From Parcubacteria group bacterium GW2011_GWA2_50_10b (GTDB taxonomy: Bacteria > Patescibacteriota > Minisyncoccia > Phycocordibacterales > Zambryskibacteraceae): 15,557 nucleotides of DNA. Each line of letters begins with the position of its first letter. Positions within the stretch are counted from its first letter, which is position 1. The stretch is taken from positions 1-15,557 of the forward strand of contig LCQJ01000004.1 in NCBI GenBank assembly GCA_001004085.1. The letters are read 5' to 3'. Positions 8,616 to 15,128 of this stretch are shown in pieces. The position numbers were made by a program, and so were the translations under genes. The notes beneath the pieces are model-generated. The model had not been told where the DNA came from, made no database searches, and saw only the letters and a program-made list of their open reading frames with translations.

Positions 8616-10199
8616 TTATAGCGTATTAATTTCTTCAAATGGAATGACGCGTAGAAAGGCTTTGGTAATGGCGTCTTCTTTCATCGAAAGCATGCCTTGG
8701 GCGCGGGCCACTTTGTAGAGTGCCTGCTCGGTCGGGTCCTTGAGGATGATGGCTTCGACCTCTTTGTTCATATCGAAGACTTCCGCCACCGCGATGCGTC
8801 CCGAGATGCCGTTTAAGCAGGTGGATGTCGGCTCGATTTCGTAGATTTCCTTGCCGAACGGAATCTGCTTTTTGAATTCAGTCGGCAAGTCCTCGAACTG
8901 CTTATCAATCATGATTTTGATGGAGCCTTCGACCGGAATCGACTTGCCGGTGCCCGGGCACAATTTCCTGACCAGTCGCTGAGCCATGGTGAGAATAAGG
9001 GTCGGCGCAATGAGGTAAGGGTCGACGCCCATGGCGATAAGGCGCGGGATGACTCCCAAAGCGTTGTTGGTGTGGATGGTCGAGAGCACCAGGTGACCGG
9101 TGAGCGCCGCGTGAATGGCGAGCTGGGCGGTTTCTTTGTCGCGGATTTCCCCGACCATGATGATGTCAGGGTCCTGGCGCAAAGTGGTGCGCAAACCGTT
9201 GGCGAAGGTGTAATCGATTTCGGGGTGGATTTGCGACTGTGAGACTCCTTCGATGGAATATTCGACCGGGTCTTCGAGCGACAGGACATTCCGGTGATCG
9301 CGGTCGACTTCTTTGAGCATGGCGTAGAGCGTTGTCGATTTGCCGGAACCGGTCGGGCCGGAAATAAGCACTAGTCCGTACGGACGCTTGATGGCCGCGC
9401 GCAACAGATTGAGATTCCTCTCCGAAAGGCCGAGTTTGTCGAGTTCGGCCACCCCTTTTGACTGGTCGAGGAGGCGCATCACAATCTTTTCTCCGTAATA
9501 GGTGGGGAAAGTCGAGACTCGGAAATCGATTTTTGCTCCCTCGATGGTGGCCGAGAAGCGGCCGTCCTGCGGCTTCCTCTTCTCATCCAAACGCATGTTG
9601 GAAAGTACCTTGATACGGGCCACCACTGAAGAATGGACTTCGGAAGGCAGCAAAAGCGAGGTGTTGAGCTGCCCGTCGACACGGAAGCGCACCCGGACAT
9701 TTTCTCTGGTCGGTTCGATATGAACGTCAGAAGCATTGCCTTCCGAAGCATAGTTTAAAATAGTGGCGACAATCTTGGTAACCGGGGCATCTTCGACTAT
9801 TTTTGCCTGCAGGTTATCATCATCGACTTTTTCTTTATTCACCGCATCTTCGGTTACACTTGCGCTCTTGAGTTCAGAGAGCACCTTGGTCACCTCTCCC
9901 GAGAGGCCTTCGTACTGTTTGAGCGCTTCCTGGAAATCTTCGTTGCTGATGAGAAAGAGCTTGTAAGGCATGCCGATGCGCGCCGAGATGAAGTTGAGTG
10001 CGTCGCGCGCCTCCAGGTCGTTGGGGTCGAGCGCTCCCACCTCAAGCACGCCGTCTTTGACCCCGATGGGCACCACTTTGTAGTGAATGGCCGAATCTTC
10101 CGGAATATATTCCAGAATTTTGCCCGAAACTTCCATATCCTTGAGACTTCTCTCAGGTACGGTACCCTTCGTACTTTTGCTCGGAGGAGTGGTAGCCAT
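8616..10199 (-). CDS. pilB: Type IV pilus extension ATPase PilB
   Basis: Cytoplasmic hexameric ATPase that drives pilus assembly. 527 residues, with an N-terminal GspE-type N1 domain (about 20-115), a linker, then the ATPase core. ASDVHIEPTRENVRVRFRVDG (about 157-176) marks the N2 domain. Walker A is GPTGSGKST (281-289), the Asp box in LSLEDPVEYS, Walker B in QDPDIIMVGEIRD and the His box in GHLVLSTIHTN. The zinc-binding C-terminal segment is eroded: C414 (RKLCPGTGKS) and C461 (STCLNGISGR) remain but their CxxC partners are absent. It starts 5 nt after the pilO-like stop. The TAA at 8616 falls within the target duplication of the MITE-like element. Identity is certain despite the missing cysteines. 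Confidence 0.97.
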   Translation of the reverse strand: MATTPPSKSTKGTVPERSLKDMEVSGKILEYIPEDSAIHYKVVPIGVKDGVLEVGALDPNDLEARDALNFISARIGMPYKLFLISNEDFQEALKQYEGLSGEVTKVLSELKSASVTEDAVNKEKVDDDNLQAKIVEDAPVTKIVATILNYASEGNASDVHIEPTRENVRVRFRVDGQLNTSLLLPSEVHSSVVARIKVLSNMRLDEKRKPQDGRFSATIEGAKIDFRVSTFPTYYGEKIVMRLLDQSKGVAELDKLGLSERNLNLLRAAIKRPYGLVLISGPTGSGKSTTLYAMLKEVDRDHRNVLSLEDPVEYSIEGVSQSQIHPEIDYTFANGLRTTLRQDPDIIMVGEIRDKETAQLAIHAALTGHLVLSTIHTNNALGVIPRLIAMGVDPYLIAPTLILTMAQRLVRKLCPGTGKSIPVEGSIKIMIDKQFEDLPTEFKKQIPFGKEIYEIEPTSTCLNGISGRIAVAEVFDMNKEVEAIILKDPTEQALYKVARAQGMLSMKEDAITKAFLRVIPFEEINTL

Positions 10200-10204
10200 A
10201 GCCT

Positions 10205-10924
10205 TTAATCCCGCCCTATCACATCAAAGGGATTCGGCCTGCCGACCGGTTCGGAGGGAATTGCGGTGCTGAAGTCAGTCAGAAACCGGTAAGCGAGGGC
10301 GGTGAAGAGATTGTTTTTGAAATCGATGCCGGAAAGCTCGTTGGCCGTTTTAACGAGAGTGGTATCCGACTCGGAAACCGGCGCGCGCAGCCAATAAGTG
10401 TCGATGGAGGTCTGATACTCGGAAAGGCCGGATTCGCTGTTCTGGAAGACCAGGCCTCTCACATCCATGATTCTCAAACTCTTCTCGAGGTCCTCGAGAA
10501 ACCGGCGGAAATTGGCGTAATTGGAAATGAAACCGAAGGTCAGGGTAATTTTATTGTAAGGCTTCTCGTTTTCCGGCAAGACCGGGAGCGAGGCGTCCTG
10601 GGCGAAAGCCGCGTCGATGCGCACATTCTTCAAAGCGATACCGTGAGCTGAAGCGATGGTATCGAGTTCCTGGGCCATCCGGACCGTGTCGACATGGTCG
10701 GGTAGCACCTTGCCTAAACGTTCGATTTCGACTTTGGGAATGCCGTTGTAATCGACCAGGAGCTGGTCGCGGGTCTCGGCGATGCGGCTCATATTGTCGA
10801 GCACATTCTGATAATCGGCGGCCGAGGTCCTCAAAGTCTGGACCTTTTCGTAATAAGGTCTGGTGAAAGTGTAGAAAAGAGCGACCGAGAGGAAGAGCAG
10901 CAATAAGGCGGTGGTGTTTTTCAT
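10205..10924 (-). CDS. pilO: PilO-like pilus alignment protein
   Basis: 239-residue protein with one N-terminal membrane helix (about 5-20, NTTALLLLFLSVALFY) and an outward-facing region: a coiled-coil-like segment (about 25-65) and a ferredoxin-like domain. This matches PilO, which pairs with PilN and links PilM/PilC to the envelope. Sequence identity to the family is low, so the call rests on topology and on order (pilM, pilN, pilO, pilB). LGKVLPDHVDTVRMAQELDTIASAHGIALKNVRID is typical of PilO C-domains. The ATG at 10924 is contributed by the GGGATGA end of repeat copy B, and it overlaps the TGA of the small frame within that repeat. No PilP follows, as expected in a single-membrane cell. 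Confidence 0.85.
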   Translation of the reverse strand: MKNTTALLLLFLSVALFYTFTRPYYEKVQTLRTSAADYQNVLDNMSRIAETRDQLLVDYNGIPKVEIERLGKVLPDHVDTVRMAQELDTIASAHGIALKNVRIDAAFAQDASLPVLPENEKPYNKITLTFGFISNYANFRRFLEDLEKSLRIMDVRGLVFQNSESGLSEYQTSIDTYWLRAPVSESDTTLVKTANELSGIDFKNNLFTALAYRFLTDFSTAIPSEPVGRPNPFDVIGRD

Positions 10925-10992
10925 CCCATTAGAAATTTAATTTGAATAATTTTACCACTAGTTTTGATTTGTAAATTTCTAACGGGATTCAT
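10922..10992 (-). repeat. MNPVR inverted repeat, copy B (71 bp)
   Basis: It fills all but one base between the pilN-like stop and the pilO-like start. The minus strand opens ATGAATCCCGTTAGAAATTTA and closes with its complement ending GGGATG: a 17-bp stem with one G-T pair. The inner frame of 23 codons, starting MNPVRN, ends in a TGA that overlaps the pilO ATG (ATGA). Internal sequence is AT-rich and unlike copies C and D. Confidence 0.87.
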
Positions 10993-10993
10993 A

Positions 10994-11713
10994 TTATTGA
11001 GCGGTTTGAGGTGAGGTGGTCGCGGCCCGCGGCGTCGAAGTGGCGGCTTGCCGTGAACCCGTCGAATCGGTCGTAGTGGCCACGACCGTTGCGGCCGGCG
11101 CTACGACCGGCACAGTTGTACCCGAGAGGCTTCTCTGGTAGGAGAGGAGTCCCGGGTCAACGGAAGCCTGGAAGGAAAAGATGACGTTACCCTTTTCATC
11201 CAGGACCAGGTCGGAGAAAGCCACGTTCTCCAAAAGCCCGCTTTTGCTGAAGAGGTCTGCCTGCAGCGCCAGCGCCGAATAACTCCTGGCCTCCCCTCTC
11301 ATCGAAAGCCGCAGACCGCTTTGGTTCATCTCGTAACTGAAACTGGTGAAGCGCACGTTCTTGATGGTCGAAGCTTCCAGGAATTTAAAGAGTGGCGATA
11401 AGAGCAAGTGAGTGCCGATGAGGTCCTGGGTAGAGTTGATGCGGTCGTTGAGACGAATGAGTTCGTTCACTTTCTCGGGCTGAAGTTCGGCCCGGCCGCC
11501 CTCAATCTGGGTAGCCATCTTGGCGATGGCATATTTGAGGTAATAGCTGTAGCCGAAAACGGCCATCGCCAAGATGACCGAGAGAGAAAAGACGGCAGTG
11601 GAGACAAAACCGAAAAGATTGCGCTCGCTTCTCCTGCCTTGCGTGGGCAGGGTAGCGCCGGAGCTCCCGATGGGACTCTTGGGTATGAAAGATGATTGAA
11701 ATTTGGGTTCCAT
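10994..11713 (-). CDS. pilN: PilN-like pilus assembly protein
   Basis: 239-residue protein with a short cytoplasmic N-terminus, one membrane helix (about 33-57) and an outward domain with a coiled-coil segment followed by a ferredoxin-like fold. FQSSFIPKSP near the N-terminus sits where classical PilN has the INLLP motif that binds PilM; this equivalence is inference. A Thr/Ala/Ser-rich tail (about residues 190-239) is probably disordered and unusual for PilN. The start at 11713 is preferred to the upstream ATG (11758) because TATAAT lies at 11728-11723 and GGAG at 11720-11717, placing both just before MEPKFQ. The gene therefore has its own promoter after the 71-residue gene terminator. Order next to pilO and pilM supports the call; sequence similarity alone would be weak. 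Confidence 0.82.
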   Translation of the reverse strand: MEPKFQSSFIPKSPIGSSGATLPTQGRRSERNLFGFVSTAVFSLSVILAMAVFGYSYYLKYAIAKMATQIEGGRAELQPEKVNELIRLNDRINSTQDLIGTHLLLSPLFKFLEASTIKNVRFTSFSYEMNQSGLRLSMRGEARSYSALALQADLFSKSGLLENVAFSDLVLDEKGNVIFSFQASVDPGLLSYQRSLSGTTVPVVAPAATVVATTTDSTGSRQAATSTPRAATTSPQTAQ

Positions 11714-11722
11714 CCACTCCAA

Positions 11723-11728
11723 ATTATA
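11723..11728 (-). promoter_or_regulatory. Predicted -10 element for the pilN-like gene
   Basis: TATAAT (11728-11723) lies 9 nt before the chosen ATG at 11713. No good -35 at 16-18 nt. The transcript would be nearly leaderless. The promoter restarts transcription after the terminator at 11782-11863. Confidence 0.45.
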
Positions 11729-11781
11729 GAACAGAATGGATACAAGCCCTAGCCGCAAGTGTTTATAACTTTATAAATGAC

Positions 11782-11863
11782 AAAAGCCGAGAGAATCAGC
11801 ACTGAAGTGTATTTCTCGCCTTACGGCGGTATTTAACTTCGGTGGGTCTGATTCTGCTCGGCT
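11782..11863 (-). terminator. Long multi-part hairpin with T-run (terminator or structured RNA)
   Basis: On the minus strand three nested stems are separated by small internal loops: AGCCGAG/CTCGGCT (11785-11791 with 11857-11863), GAATCAG/CTGATTC (11793-11799 with 11848-11854) and GAAGT/ACTTC (11804-11808 with 11836-11840), with an apical CGCC TTAC GGCG hairpin. The last stem is followed by TTTT (11785-11782). It lies after the 71-residue gene and before the pilN promoter. It is larger than an ordinary terminator. Confidence 0.65.
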
Positions 11864-11895
11864 TCAACGACATACGGGTGTGACATAGGCCACTC

Positions 11896-12111
11896 CTACA
11901 AAGCGACGACATCCATCGCGCGCTCCACGACTTGTTTGCGGATACGCTCTTTGAATTCGGCAACGACCGCCACCTGAGCGCCGACCAGCTCATCCTTGAC
12001 CTGGTCATATTCGTAGAGCCATTCCTCGGGCGTCAACTGCCCTTGTCTGCCATCCGCAAGCAATCGGCCTTCGACAACCAAGAAGTTCTTGCGCCGTACC
12101 ACTTCAGTCAC
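11896..12111 (-). CDS. Small protein of unknown function inside the pil operon
   Basis: 71-residue product starting at GTG (MTEVVRRKNFLVVEGRLL). I do not recognise the family. The first 20 residues look like beta strands; the rest (LTPEEWLYEYDQVKDELVGAQVAVVAEFKERIRKQVVERAMD) is likely helical and charged, without a membrane segment, signal or cysteine. The gene is supported by a perfect ribosome binding site, AAAGGAGGTG 4 nt before the GTG, the best in the window, and a consensus promoter within the tail of pilM. It is followed by a strong terminator. So it is a self-contained unit dropped between pilM and pilN, which are normally adjacent. Antisense frames here are shadows. Confidence 0.75.
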   Translation of the reverse strand: MTEVVRRKNFLVVEGRLLADGRQGQLTPEEWLYEYDQVKDELVGAQVAVVAEFKERIRKQVVERAMDVVAL

Positions 12112-12133
12112 TTTTCACCTCCTTTCTACCATT

Positions 12134-12162
12134 ATTATACCGATTTTATTCGCTATCTGCAA
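12134..12162 (-). promoter_or_regulatory. Consensus sigma-70-type promoter for the 71-residue gene
   Basis: TTGCAG (12162-12157), a 17-nt spacer, then TATAAT (12139-12134). The -35 and spacer overlap the last codons of pilM. Transcription would start near 12127, about 15 nt before the GTG, leaving room for the AAAGGAGGTG site. Confidence 0.7.
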
Positions 12163-13279
12163 GCCTTCGGAGGGCCAAACCGATGGCTACGGCGAACTCC
12201 GGTCCCGTTTCCCTCAAAATGTTTTCGAGAAATGCCGGCGCGGCCACTTTGTTGAAAGGCGCCCCCATTTCTACCTCCGTTTTGAAATTGCTTTTGGCCA
12301 ACTCCGATAATCCTTTGAGCGCCGCTCCCCCGCCGACGAGTATTACCTTGGCCACCGTCTTGTTGAATTTCTTTTCGAAAGAAAGAAGTGTTGTGTTGAC
12401 CTCGGCGAAGATGTAGTCGAGCACCAGGGTGATGAGCTCGGTCAGTTTCGGGTCCTGACCAGTGGCGCCGATGCTTCGCTTCATCACTTCGGCCTGCTCG
12501 GGGGTAATGCCGAGCGATTTGGCGATGGTCGAAGTGATGTCTTGCGAGCCACGATTGACGGTGTGTGAGAGCCGGATGATGCCGCGTTCGATGATATAGA
12601 GTTTGGTCGAAGCGGCGCCCATGTCCATGATCATGACCGGCCGCAAAGATTCGTCGAGCACGGCGCGCATGGTCGAGAATATTTCAATTTCGAAAAATCC
12701 CGCGTCGAGTCCGGCCTTGGTCACCACTTCCTGGTAGCGGGCGATGGTTTCTTTGTGAATGGCTACCACCAAGACGTCGATTTTCGGGATGGCGGTCGAG
12801 AGCGGGATGACCGTCGGCGCACCGAGCGGCGCTTCTTCCTGTGGCTCGTTTCTGACCTCGCTTTTCGGGATGACCGACCAGTCGAGCATCACTTCCTCGA
12901 TGGGCACGGGAATGTATTTGCGCGCCTCGAGCGGCACCATGGTCTCCAATTGCTTGGGGCTCACTTCCGGCATTTCGATAACCGATATGAGCGAGGAGGC
13001 GAATGGTATCGAGAGGCCGCACTTCTTGGTGGTGATGTTGACCTCTTTCTCTTTCATCAGGTCGCTTAGAGCCGCGGCCAGCTTCTCGGGCGACAGCTGA
13101 ACCGCCTGTCCGACCGTGAGCCCGGCGTACGGGCCAAGGGCCAGTTCGCCGTAGGTCTCGAGGATAGCCTGCGCGCCCCGGCGCCGGATTTGGACGATTT
13201 TGATAGCCGAGGAGCCGATGTCGATACCGATAGCTCTGGGTTCGCTCTTGTTGCTGAATAAGTTAGTTAGAAATGACAT
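12146..13279 (-). CDS. pilM: Type IV pilus assembly protein PilM
   Basis: Actin-like cytoplasmic ATPase that binds the PilN N-terminus and joins PilB and PilC activity. 377 residues, usual for PilM. GIDIGSSAIKIVQI (18-31) is the phosphate-1 motif, VMIMDMGAASTKLYII (215-230) the phosphate-2 region and ILVGGGAALKGL (313-324) the adenosine motif. A variable, acid- and Pro-rich insert occupies about 138-165. It is the first pil gene, read divergently from comF. The ATG (13279-13277) abuts the plus-strand ATG to form CATATG. TATTAT at 13292-13287 could be the -10, so the message would be leaderless. The pilM tail carries the promoter of the next small gene. Confidence 0.95.
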   Translation of the reverse strand: MSFLTNLFSNKSEPRAIGIDIGSSAIKIVQIRRRGAQAILETYGELALGPYAGLTVGQAVQLSPEKLAAALSDLMKEKEVNITTKKCGLSIPFASSLISVIEMPEVSPKQLETMVPLEARKYIPVPIEEVMLDWSVIPKSEVRNEPQEEAPLGAPTVIPLSTAIPKIDVLVVAIHKETIARYQEVVTKAGLDAGFFEIEIFSTMRAVLDESLRPVMIMDMGAASTKLYIIERGIIRLSHTVNRGSQDITSTIAKSLGITPEQAEVMKRSIGATGQDPKLTELITLVLDYIFAEVNTTLLSFEKKFNKTVAKVILVGGGAALKGLSELAKSNFKTEVEMGAPFNKVAAPAFLENILRETGPEFAVAIGLALRRLADSE

Positions 13280-13285
13280 ATGTTT

Positions 13286-13292
13286 TATAATA
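13286..13292. promoter_or_regulatory. Overlapping -10 elements for pilM and comF
   Basis: TATAAT on the plus strand (13286-13291) and TATTAT on the minus strand (13292-13287) overlap in the tiny divergent region. They would start transcription near 13298 for comF and 13280 for pilM, so both messages would have almost no leader. The -35 sequences are poor. Confidence 0.45.
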
Positions 13293-13303
13293 TCATGAAC
13301 TAT

Positions 13304-13963
13304 ATGTATTTTTTCTACAGATTAAGGGACTTCTTGCTTGATTTTCTCTTTCCGAAAAGCCGGCAGGTCCTAGAGTTGGAAGCCCTCTCGGTCGAAACTA
13401 TTTTAAAAACGCTACCTCCTGCCGCTCCGCTCTCGGACGAGAATCTCATCGCCCTTTTCGACTACAGCCATCCCTGGGTCAAGGAAATCATTTGGGAGAT
13501 TAAATACGGCGGCAACCGCATCCTCGCCGATAAATTGGGCGGCATCCTCTACGACACCATCATGGCCGAATTAAACGAGCAAAATGTCTTGGCCAAATGG
13601 CGCTCGGCCCTTCTCGTCCCCATGCCGGTCTCCGACCGGCGCCGCTTCGAGCGCGGCTGGAATCAGGCCGAGCTCCTGGCCGCCGCGGTCGCGGGCTTTG
13701 ACCGCGGTGGCCTCCTCAAGTATCTCCCTCGCCAACTCGCCAAAACCCGCCATACGGAAAGTCAGACCCGGACCGCGAGCAGAAGCGAGCGCATGCATAA
13801 CCTCGCTGGTTCGATGAGAGTCATTAATCCCCTCTCGGTCGAAGGCAAATTCGTGGTCCTCCTCGACGATGTCACCACCACCGGCTCGACCTTCGCCGAA
13901 GCCCGCCGCGCCCTCCGTGAAGCGGGTGCGAAAAAAGTGCTCTGCGTGGCAGTAGCACATTAG
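13304..13963 (+). CDS. comF: ComF-family phosphoribosyltransferase
   Basis: 219 residues. ComF proteins are needed for DNA uptake in naturally competent bacteria; the fold is that of PRTases. FVVLLDDVTTTGSTFAEARRAL (about 183-204) is the PRPP-binding loop, and RRRFERGWNQAELLA (about 112-126) is the conserved RGxNQ region. SHPWVKEIIWEIKYGGNR is the usual KY/F block. The N-terminal part keeps LLDFLFPKS but the zinc-binding CxxC...CxxC normally following it is absent; no cysteine occurs until near the C-terminus. The start at 13304 (MYFFYRLRDFLLDF) is chosen because TATAAT sits at 13286-13291, after the outermost possible ATG (13280); 13295 is a further option. Faces pilM divergently, which supports a DNA-uptake role. 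Confidence 0.88.
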   Translation: MYFFYRLRDFLLDFLFPKSRQVLELEALSVETILKTLPPAAPLSDENLIALFDYSHPWVKEIIWEIKYGGNRILADKLGGILYDTIMAELNEQNVLAKWRSALLVPMPVSDRRRFERGWNQAELLAAAVAGFDRGGLLKYLPRQLAKTRHTESQTRTASRSERMHNLAGSMRVINPLSVEGKFVVLLDDVTTTGSTFAEARRALREAGAKKVLCVAVAH

Positions 13964-13983
13964 ATATAGGATTCTGGATTTAT

Positions 13984-14013
13984 GATTTAGGAATGATTCT
14001 TAAATCCTAAATC
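13984..14013. terminator. AT-rich hairpin between convergent genes
   Basis: GATTTAGGA (13984-13992) and TCCTAAATC (14005-14013) form a 9-bp stem with a 12-nt loop, in the 64-nt gap where comF and the membrane-anchored gene converge. No clear T-run follows, so its role as a bidirectional terminator is only likely. Confidence 0.4.
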
Positions 14014-14027
14014 TTACTTCTTAAATC

Positions 14028-14432
14028 TTAACGTGTACGCAGTAACGTATTAACTTTTATAACCCCCGCCACATTGTATTCATCCCATTCGTCGGAAGTC
14101 ACTTCTTCAATCGGATAGAGAAAGCCTGTTACGGCGATGGTGTCGTCTGCCTTTAGGTCGGTGTTGGCATCCTGGATGCGGCTGATGTCGAGAGCGTAGA
14201 AGACGCCATCGCGGCTTTTGACACCGAGAGTGCAGTCGGTTTCGTCGACGACGCCGGTCTTAAGCGGCAAGCAGCTGAAGTTGCCGGTAATGGTCGTGGT
14301 CTTGTCGATTTCTTCGTTGACCACTTTGTCCCAGCCCTTGAATAAGAGAAAGCCGAAAATGACGGCCACTACCAACACCACCAGCCAGACCACGTTCCCT
14401 CCCTTCGCGCCCTTTGTTTGATAGCTATTCAT
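14028..14432 (-). CDS. Single-pass membrane protein of unknown function
   Basis: 134 residues. A Gly/Lys-rich N-terminus (1-12) is followed by one membrane helix (about 13-31, NVVWLVVLVVAVIFGFLLF). The rest is probably outside the membrane and looks like a small beta domain: TITGNFSCLPLK, CTLGVKSRDGVFYALDIS, DDTIAVTGFLYPI and YNVAGVIKVNTL suggest an OB-fold-like barrel. C54 and C67 could form a disulfide. I recall similar anchored proteins in CPR genomes but cannot name a family. The ATG at 14432 is supplied by the GGGATGA end of repeat copy C, so the message would carry the whole repeat as leader. A good promoter lies at 14567-14594. It is convergent with comF. Confidence 0.75.
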   Translation of the reverse strand: MNSYQTKGAKGGNVVWLVVLVVAVIFGFLLFKGWDKVVNEEIDKTTTITGNFSCLPLKTGVVDETDCTLGVKSRDGVFYALDISRIQDANTDLKADDTIAVTGFLYPIEEVTSDEWDEYNVAGVIKVNTLLRTR

Positions 14433-14558
14433 CCCATTAGAAGCAGGTCTCGGTCAACGAGCCTTGCCTAGTTATATTATCGATAAATGTTCGACCATTT
14501 TTCATCTTAATGTATGGCTCCTATTGAAACCGTGACCGAGGCTTCTAACGGGATTCAT
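14430..14558 (-). repeat. MNPVR inverted repeat, copy C (129 bp)
   Basis: The longest copy. On the minus strand ATCCCGTTAGAAGC pairs with GCTTCTAATGGGAT (one G-T pair), then CTCGGTCA pairs with TGACCGAG after a 4-nt bulge. The first ATG opens an 18-codon frame starting MNPVRS. The last ATG is the start of the membrane-anchored gene. It forms the whole 5' leader expected from the promoter at 14567-14594. This accounts for the noncoding stretch 14433-14558. Confidence 0.88.
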
Positions 14559-14566
14559 ATGGGCAC

Positions 14567-14594
14567 ATTATAATCTTCCTTGCCTTTTTGGCAA
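14567..14594 (-). promoter_or_regulatory. Promoter reading into repeat copy C
   Basis: TTGCCA (14594-14589), 16-nt spacer, TATAAT (14572-14567). The start site would fall at about 14560, right at the ATG that opens the repeat (14558). The ATTATAAT core also gives TATAAT on the plus strand (14569-14574), which may serve the DoxX gene with a leader of about 60 nt. Confidence 0.6.
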
Positions 14595-14640
14595 ATACCC
14601 TAATAATTAACTCCACTATCCATTAATCAATACCAAAATC

Positions 14641-15006
14641 ATGCTTTCAATCTTTACCCAATACAACGCACTCAGCTTCCTCCTCTTACAACTCACCATG
14701 GCCATCATCTTCATCTATCACGGCTGGCCGAAGCTCTCCAAACCGGCAGGTATGGCCGCCGGCATGGGCTGGTCCCCACTCGTCGTACGAGTGCTCGGCG
14801 CGGTCGAGATTCTTGGCGGCCTGGGCATATTATTGGGCGCCTACTCCCAACTCTCCGCTCTGGTGCTCGCGTTAATCATGCTCGGCGCCATCTACACCAA
14901 GATTTCCAAATGGCACATTCCGTTCTTCTCCCAGACCAACACCGGCTGGGAATTCGACTTCATCCTCTTGGCGGTGAGCCTCTTTCTTTTGACCAATTCG
15001 GGCTAA
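14641..15006 (+). CDS. DoxX-family membrane protein
   Basis: 121-residue integral membrane protein with four hydrophobic segments (about 10-27, 46-66, 70-87, 103-119). LTMAIIFIYHGWPKL, VVRVLGAVEILGGLGILLGAYSQLSALVLALIMLGAIYTKI and GWEFDFILLAVSLFLLTNSG match the DoxX family, where an early H-G-x-x-K segment, a central E-x-x-G-G and a final E-F/Y-x-x-x-L are usual. Members are linked to quinone or sulfur redox systems or to integrity of the membrane in some bacteria; the role here is unknown. No Shine-Dalgarno is visible; the leader is AT-rich. TATAAT at 14569-14574 could be its -10. No functional partner lies next to it. Confidence 0.88.
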   Translation: MLSIFTQYNALSFLLLQLTMAIIFIYHGWPKLSKPAGMAAGMGWSPLVVRVLGAVEILGGLGILLGAYSQLSALVLALIMLGAIYTKISKWHIPFFSQTNTGWEFDFILLAVSLFLLTNSG

Positions 15007-15128
15007 ATCAGGTTAATTGTTGTGCTTTGACCTCTTCTAGATTTGCTGATTCAATATAGCTAGAGTTGCACACACGTGAAGAAACCGCGGCCGGCGAAGA
15101 AAGAGAAGCGGGGCTAAGCACAGCCCAC

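Noticed and set aside
11796..12008. 70-residue minus frame overlapping the 71-residue gene
   Set aside because: It runs through the terminator hairpin, has no ribosome binding site, and lies in another frame of a better-supported gene.
14430..14558. MNPVR repeats as integron attC sites
   Set aside because: They are imperfect hairpins near small genes, but the GTTAGAA/TTCTAAC boxes face the opposite way to attC R boxes, the GTTRRRY consensus is not met, and no integrase is present.
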